Shown: one piece after another, positions 59,164 through 64,000 of the stretch
Position numbering within the stretch: the first letter of the stretch is position 1
How the letters are laid out: the number at the start of each line of letters is the position of its first letter
Source: Azoarcus sp. L1K30
GTDB lineage: Bacteria > Pseudomonadota > Gammaproteobacteria > Burkholderiales > Rhodocyclaceae
Direction: 5' to 3'
Length of the DNA: 64,000 nt
Assembly: GCF_018122735.1 (NCBI RefSeq)
Contig: NZ_JAGRRD010000001.1
Span: 1,504,375-1,568,374 of the forward strand
Translations under genes and position numbers: made by a program
Notes under the pieces: generated by a model
Told to the model about the DNA's origin: nothing
What the model saw: the letters and a program-made list of their open reading frames with translations, nothing else
Databases searched by the model: none

Positions 59164-62100
59164 TCAGCGCCTGGCGTCCTTGCAGAAGGCCTCGAAATCG
59201 TCCATCGGCATCGGTCGTGCAAACAGGAACCCCTGCCCGAAATCACAACCCGCGGCGTGCAGGATATTATGCTGATCCTCATTCTCGATGCCCTCGGCAA
59301 CGACCTGGATGCCAAGTTTGTGCGCCATCGCGATGATCGCCTCGGAGATGGCTCGGTCGCCGGGTGAAGACGACAGCGCGCTGACGAAGGAGCGATCGAT
59401 CTTCAGAAAATCGATGTCGTAGCGCTGCAAATAGCCCATGGCCGAATAACCCGTGCCGAAATCGTCCAGTGCCAGTCGCACGCCGGCGCCGCGAAGCTTG
59501 TGCAATCGCTCGGTCACTTCGGTGCGATCATCGAGCAGCAGGCCTTCGGTGATCTCGACGATGATGGCACTGCCAGGCAGCTGGAGGCGCTCGAGCTCCT
59601 TCAGCCATGCATCGTGCGTCCCGGCGGTTGCAAACTGCCGTGGTGATTTGTTGATGCTGATCTCGATGGGCGGCATTGCCGATGCCTGTGAAGGTGACCT
59701 CCAGGATGCTGCCGTGCCCGCGACCTGCATGAACACCCAATCGCCGATCTCGCCGATCAACCCAATCTCCTCGGCGATCGGTATGAATTCGGCGGGCCCC
59801 ACCATCCCGCGCTCTGGATGGTGCCAGCGCAGAAGGGCCTCTGCCTTCACGATCGCGCCGGTACGCATATCGACGATCGGCTGGTAATACACTTCCAGCT
59901 GGTTCTGGTGCAATGCCTGCCGAAGGTCGTGCGCCAGATTCCGACGCCATTCGGCCGCTTGCTGCAAGTCGGCGGTAAACCACGAATATCCATTGCGCCC
60001 GGCCGCCTTTGCCGCATACATGGCCTGGTCGGCGTGCTTGAAGAGCGTTTCAACATCATCGCCATCATCCGGAAACAGCGTCATCCCCACACTGGCAGAA
60101 ACATAGGCGCGCTCGGACTTCAGGGTGAAGGGGCGCATCACGCTCGCCACAATCGCCCTTGCCAACCGCTCAGCAACGACCGCTTCTTTGAGTCCGGCAA
60201 CCAGCACGGTAAATTCGTCGCCCCCAAGGCGTGCAACCGTGTCCGACTTCCTGACACAGGCCGAAATTCTCAATGCGGCTTCCTTCAGCAGTGCATCGCC
60301 GGCATCGTGGCCCAAGGTGTCGTTGACGTCTTTGAAATGATCCAGATCGATAAAGAGCAGTGCCACGGAAGTGCCCTCGCGCGCCGCAAGTCGAAGTGCC
60401 TGCGACATGCGATCGTAAAACAGCTGGCGGTTCGGCAATCCGGTCAAGGCGTCGTAGTTGGCCTGCAACCAGACTTTTTCCTCGGCTGCCTTGCGCTCGG
60501 TCACGTCGGTGAAAATCGCGACTCTCCGCAGGATTTCGCCTGCGTCATCGTGCACCGTGTCGATGGTCAGCCATTCCGCAAAAATTTCCCCGTTCTTGCG
60601 TCGATTCCAGATTTCACCTTGCCACGAGCCGGTTTTCAGAATTTCATCCCACATGGCACGATAGAACGTCGATGACTGCCGCCCGGAGCTGAGTATTCGC
60701 GGATTCCGGCCAATGACATCATCGGCGGCATATCCCGTGGTTCGATTGAAAGCCGGATTGACGGCGAGAATGCGATTGTCGGCATCGAGAATCATGACGG
60801 ACTCGCTGCTCGCGTCATAAACGGAGGCTGCCAGCTGCAATTGTTCATCTGCACGCTTGCGCTGGATCGCAATGCTGATGAGCGCAGACATCTCCTGGAT
60901 ATCCTGGCGGTCGGACGGCCCGAGCTCTGCCTGTTGACGGCCAAACACGACAAGCATGCCGTCGATCTCTCCCGCCCTCGACATCAGGGGCTCTGAACAG
61001 CGTGGCACCATGGACAGCGGCTCGGCGAACTCACGGAGCGACAGCCAGTATCCGCTGTTCTCCTCTTTCTGCGCTGGGCCGCCATCCAGATGCCCGCAGG
61101 TACATATCTTCACCTCGTCAGAGCCAAGCGTCAGCGTTCGCCCCAACAACGGGACGGCCTCATCCGGTGCGGAAATCACGCGGAACACACCATTTCCACG
61201 CGTCATCAAGACGGCGAAAGCCAGGCCAAACTTGGTCCGTGCCATTCCGCTCAGTGCGGTATCCAGAACACGCTGCAGGCTCCCCCCGCGCGCCAGCTCC
61301 TCCATCATGCGGGTACGAATTCCCGATCGTTCGGCGTCCCGCCGACGACGGTCAATATCGACGATCGTTCCGACCATTCGCAATGCCGTGCCATCTGCCC
61401 CGCGCTTGATCACCGCCCCGCGCGACAGGATCCAGACCCAGCGCCCGAGACATGTCCGGACCCTGTACTCACAGCTAAAGGTCGACGATTCCCCATTCAG
61501 GTAGGACTGCAGCGCCGCTCGCCGGCCGGACGCGTCCATTGGATGCACCCGTCTCTCCCACCCGGCAATGGAGTCGACCGTACGGTGTTCGTCTTCACCG
61601 AGGAACTGGTTCGCCGTCGCGGACAACGTAAACCTGTCCGTGGCGAGATCCCAGTCGAAAACCCCATCACCCGCCCCCTCGAGCGCGAACTTCCAGCGTG
61701 CCTCACTCTCGTTGAGTGCCTCTGTCGTGCGTTTGCGTTCAGTGATGTTACGCACTGAAGAGAAAATGACAGGTTCACCGTCGACAACGAGCGCAGCCGT
61801 ACTGATTTCGACGTCGACGATACGCCCGTCTTTGCCGCGGTGCCGCGTTTCGAATACGGCGTGCTCCGACTTTGGTTCAATTCGCTCGGCCAGTAGCCGC
61901 TCGATGTCGGCACGCGAATGACTCGCGTCAATATCGAATACGGACATCTCCAGCAATTCGGATCGCTCGTACCCCAGCATGGCGGCACTCGCATTGCTGA
62001 CTTCGAGAAATTTCCCATCTGCATTCAGGATGTACACACCATCGCTGGCCATGTGAAGCATCATCTGGTACCGCTGACTGACCCGCGCGATGGTCTGCTC

Positions 62101-63462
62101 AGCTGCCTTGCGATCGCTGATGTCGGTCTTGATGCCGACAAAATGCGTGGCCGCTCGCCCATCGATACGCACCGGGGCGATGACCAACTCCTCGCAATAA
62201 ATACTGCCGTCCTTGCGCCGATTGAACAGTTCGCCGCGCCAGACCTGGCCAGCGCTCAGAACTTTCCACATCTTCTCGTAAAACGCCGGAGGCTGCAGAC
62301 CGGATTTGACCAGTTCAGCTGGCTTGTGTCCGATTGCCTCGTGCAGCGTATAGCCCGTAAGAGCGGTAAACGCGGGGTTGGCCCATTGAATCCGGACGTC
62401 GGCGTCAGTGATCACGATCGCATTCGGTGCAGCCTCGAGCGCAGTGGTCAACACCCGGTCCTGCTCCTCAGTGGCGGCGATCCTCGCCGCCGCCTGGGCA
62501 CGCTGTCGCAAGCTGACCAGGACACCGACGGCAAAGGCAACGATGAGGGCGGTCATCGCGAGTCCGGCAATGAGCAACGTCGTTCGCTCCTGAGCCGATA
62601 CCGCATCGATGCTGTCGACAGACTTGCCGACGGAGACAATCAGGCCCAGAGCGGGCAGTCCGCGCACGCCGTAAATTCGCTCCACGCCATCAACGCTGGA
62701 ACTGTGCTGGATCACGTCGGAACCATCGCTGCGAAGGTCAGCGGGAATCAGCCCGTCGACCTTCTTGCCGATGGCGTCATCCAGGTCCGGGGAACGAGCC
62801 AGAATCTCGCCCGACGCTCTGAAGAGATTGACAACCCCGCCTTCGCCAAGGCTGATCTTTTTGTAAAAGTTCGAAAAGTACTCGGGCGCGACCGAAATCA
62901 CGATCACGCCACCGAACGAGGCGTCCGCATTAATGATGGGCCGGGTGAACTGGATGCTCCAGCGTTTCGAAACGCGGCCAAGTACCGGCTTGCTGACGAA
63001 CAACCGGTCGGCATGGGACTGCTGGTGAACCCTGAAATGCTCCCGGTCGGCCAGGCTGACCGGTTTGGCATCCGGATCAAGATTGCTGTACGCCAGTACG
63101 CCAGTGCCATCGATGACTGCAATCTGAAAGCTGACGTTCGGATCGAGACTGCGTTGCTGTTCAAGCACATATCGATCAAAGTCTTCGCGCCTGACAATCG
63201 GCACATTGTGCCGCAGCGCAAGCAGGGAAAGATCGAGCGCTCGAGCCGACGACTCAACGTGCTCGGCGAAGGCCAGTGACAGGTTGCTGAGATCGCGATG
63301 TGCAGCCTGCAGACCGTGCTCCCGTGCATGCCGTATCTGGTGCGAGATTCCGAGCCAGATGCACGCGATCAGGATCACGAAAAAAACGATGAGGTGATAT
63401 CCGATTGCGGGAATACGCGACGCTTCACGACGAGCCAGACCCGGCACATAGTCCATATGCAT
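59164..63462 (-). CDS. CACHE-PAS-GAF-GGDEF-EAL cyclic-di-GMP signalling protein
   Basis: Membrane sensor of 1432 residues. Two membrane segments (about 20-40 and 293-316) frame a periplasmic dCACHE sensor. Then come three PAS domains with PAC motifs (IQWANPAFTALTGYTLHEAI; FLEVSNASAAMLGYERSEL; FSCEYRVRTCLGRW), a GAF domain (about 735-890) and a fourth PAS (ILAVNPAFNRTTGYAADDVI). The diguanylate cyclase domain has RLGGDEFTVL with an I-site RKSD five residues upstream, so it is probably active and feedback-inhibited. The EAL domain keeps KAEALLRW, ISINKSPRQF, EITEGLLL, LDDFGTGYSAMGYL and VVAEGIEN, so hydrolysis is also plausible. The GAF domain has an unusual CTCGH segment. The signal is unknown. 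Confidence 0.93.
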   Translation of the reverse strand: MHMDYVPGLARREASRIPAIGYHLIVFFVILIACIWLGISHQIRHAREHGLQAAHRDLSNLSLAFAEHVESSARALDLSLLALRHNVPIVRREDFDRYVLEQQRSLDPNVSFQIAVIDGTGVLAYSNLDPDAKPVSLADREHFRVHQQSHADRLFVSKPVLGRVSKRWSIQFTRPIINADASFGGVIVISVAPEYFSNFYKKISLGEGGVVNLFRASGEILARSPDLDDAIGKKVDGLIPADLRSDGSDVIQHSSSVDGVERIYGVRGLPALGLIVSVGKSVDSIDAVSAQERTTLLIAGLAMTALIVAFAVGVLVSLRQRAQAAARIAATEEQDRVLTTALEAAPNAIVITDADVRIQWANPAFTALTGYTLHEAIGHKPAELVKSGLQPPAFYEKMWKVLSAGQVWRGELFNRRKDGSIYCEELVIAPVRIDGRAATHFVGIKTDISDRKAAEQTIARVSQRYQMMLHMASDGVYILNADGKFLEVSNASAAMLGYERSELLEMSVFDIDASHSRADIERLLAERIEPKSEHAVFETRHRGKDGRIVDVEISTAALVVDGEPVIFSSVRNITERKRTTEALNESEARWKFALEGAGDGVFDWDLATDRFTLSATANQFLGEDEHRTVDSIAGWERRVHPMDASGRRAALQSYLNGESSTFSCEYRVRTCLGRWVWILSRGAVIKRGADGTALRMVGTIVDIDRRRRDAERSGIRTRMMEELARGGSLQRVLDTALSGMARTKFGLAFAVLMTRGNGVFRVISAPDEAVPLLGRTLTLGSDEVKICTCGHLDGGPAQKEENSGYWLSLREFAEPLSMVPRCSEPLMSRAGEIDGMLVVFGRQQAELGPSDRQDIQEMSALISIAIQRKRADEQLQLAASVYDASSESVMILDADNRILAVNPAFNRTTGYAADDVIGRNPRILSSGRQSSTFYRAMWDEILKTGSWQGEIWNRRKNGEIFAEWLTIDTVHDDAGEILRRVAIFTDVTERKAAEEKVWLQANYDALTGLPNRQLFYDRMSQALRLAAREGTSVALLFIDLDHFKDVNDTLGHDAGDALLKEAALRISACVRKSDTVARLGGDEFTVLVAGLKEAVVAERLARAIVASVMRPFTLKSERAYVSASVGMTLFPDDGDDVETLFKHADQAMYAAKAAGRNGYSWFTADLQQAAEWRRNLAHDLRQALHQNQLEVYYQPIVDMRTGAIVKAEALLRWHHPERGMVGPAEFIPIAEEIGLIGEIGDWVFMQVAGTAASWRSPSQASAMPPIEISINKSPRQFATAGTHDAWLKELERLQLPGSAIIVEITEGLLLDDRTEVTERLHKLRGAGVRLALDDFGTGYSAMGYLQRYDIDFLKIDRSFVSALSSSPGDRAISEAIIAMAHKLGIQVVAEGIENEDQHNILHAAGCDFGQGFLFARPMPMDDFEAFCKDARR

Positions 63463-63835
63463 TAACCACCGAACCTAGCTGCGCAACTGCGCGATGATCG
63501 AGAAAGAAACCACACGACGCCAGCGTGCAATAGAAAACAACACTGTAGTGCTTCCGCGCTGTTGAGGACTTGCGCCCCATCAAGCCCACGGCCACTTACT
63601 TTAGCAGTAACGGCTTACCGGCGTTGGAGAACGATCTGGTGGCGCCGATCCGGCATGTTGCCAAGCGGGCATGACGCACTCAAAGAGAGGACATTCAGAG
63701 ATCGCTGCCAAGCCGGAAGGGACGGTCATGGGCATTCGTCCTCAAGTCACCACCAAGCGCGCGGTAGTACGGAAGGCGAATCACCGCACTGCGGAAATCA
63801 AGAAACCTCGATCATCCAGGATTCTCGTATCCAAC
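63463..63835. other. 373-bp gap before tRNA-Ser, nothing firm
   Basis: Upstream region of the large GGDEF-EAL gene and downstream region of tRNA-Ser. I see no convincing promoter, terminator or repeat. An open frame of 40 basic residues (63728-63850, MGIRPQVTTKRAVVRK...) has an AAGGGA upstream but runs into the tRNA gene, so I do not call it. Confidence 0.5.
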
Positions 63836-63925
63836 TGGCGGAAGCGGTGAGATTCGAACTCACGAGGGGCGTAAACCCCTGACGGTTTTCAAGACCGTTG
63901 CATTCAACCGCTCTGCCACGCTTCC
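63836..63925 (-). tRNA. tRNA-Ser (anticodon TGA)
   Basis: On the minus strand GGAAGCG pairs with CGCTTCC, the anticodon loop is CTTGAAA (TGA), the long variable arm is CAGGGGTTTACGCCCCTC, the T arm contains GAGTTCGAATCTC, discriminator G and CCA are encoded. Length 90 with CCA. Confidence 0.96.
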
Positions 63926-63936
63926 GGAAGGCCGGC

Positions 63937-63964
63937 AGTATAACACCGGCCACCGCGAGTTCAA
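63937..63964 (-). promoter_or_regulatory. promoter of tRNA-Ser(TGA)
   Basis: On the minus strand TTGAAC (63964-63959) and TATACT (63942-63937) are spaced by 16 bases, and the -10 ends 11 bp before the tRNA 5' end. Confidence 0.7.
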
Positions 63965-64000
63965 GGAATGACCACGCCGCTCAGGGCTGCTCGAACAGCG

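Noticed and set aside
63728-63850. 40-residue basic peptide with a Shine-Dalgarno-like AAGGGA
   Set aside because: Its stop lies inside tRNA-Ser and nothing else supports it.
63961-63999. Possible end of a minus-strand gene (AVRAALSGVVIP then stop)
   Set aside because: Only 12 codons are visible at the window edge and the stop overlaps the tRNA promoter, so a gene cannot be supported.

Overview
The window is high-GC chromosomal DNA from a betaproteobacterium. The gene orders sdhCDAB-sdhE-gltA / odhAB-lpdA-zapE, tig-clpP-clpX-lon-hupB and pyrG-kdsA-eno-ftsB, and protein styles throughout, point to Rhodocyclales (Azoarcus / Thauera / Aromatoleum type). That placement is inferred from order and family resemblance, not from a search. 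No insertion sequence, prophage or CRISPR array is visible; this is ordinary core chromosome with a few accessory signalling and surface modules.

Layout. 1-2.1 kb: the tail of an unknown gene, then a chemoreceptor behind a flagellar-type (sigma-28-like) promoter. 2.2-17.2 kb: a TCA-cycle block on the minus strand (gntR, sdhC, sdhD, sdhA, sdhB, sdhE, gltA, then a strong terminator, odhA, odhB, lpdA, zapE), with mdh and a CitE-like CoA-ester lyase diverging on the plus strand. A 26-bp perfect palindrome between gntR and mdh is the probable operator of the GntR regulator. 17.2-20.2 kb: a protein with a histone-H1-like Lys/Ala/Pro tail, a LysR regulator and a divergent MFS exporter. 20.3-25.7 kb: a complete proteobacterial dedicated sortase system (histidine kinase, response regulator, VIT/VWA surface substrate, class GN sortase). 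25.9-30.2 kb: tRNA-Arg, gamma carbonic anhydrase, EamA transporter, SIMPL protein, NlpC/P60 lipoprotein and a CBS protein.

30.2-34.2 kb: ftsB, eno, kdsA and pyrG on the minus strand. 34.4-38 kb: a DsbA/FrnE-like protein, a DUF2237 protein, and a signalling module of HTH-receiver, Hpt and tandem-HD HD-GYP proteins. 38.2-44.9 kb: tRNA-Ser, tRNA-Val, hupB, lon, clpX, clpP and tig. 45.2-50 kb: prkA-yeaH-spoVR behind a sigma-54-like promoter. 50.1-54.4 kb: nnr, two EamA transporters and nadC. 54.5-57.6 kb: an ECF sigma factor, its zinc anti-sigma factor and an orphan NosR-like flavo-iron-sulfur membrane protein. 57.7-64 kb: an HNH protein, dodecin, a DUF1499 protein, a candidate small RNA with an anti-Shine-Dalgarno loop, a 1432-residue CACHE/PAS/GAF/GGDEF/EAL protein and tRNA-Ser.

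The most novel items are: the candidate CU-rich sRNA at about 58988-59051; the dedicated sortase system with a Cys/His-rich N-terminal extension on the sortase and an atypical LPKGAS sorting motif; the 26-bp operator at the centre of the TCA block; and the ECF/anti-sigma/NosR-like cluster with no nos genes nearby. Start codons were re-chosen by Shine-Dalgarno position in about 20 genes, as noted in each entry.
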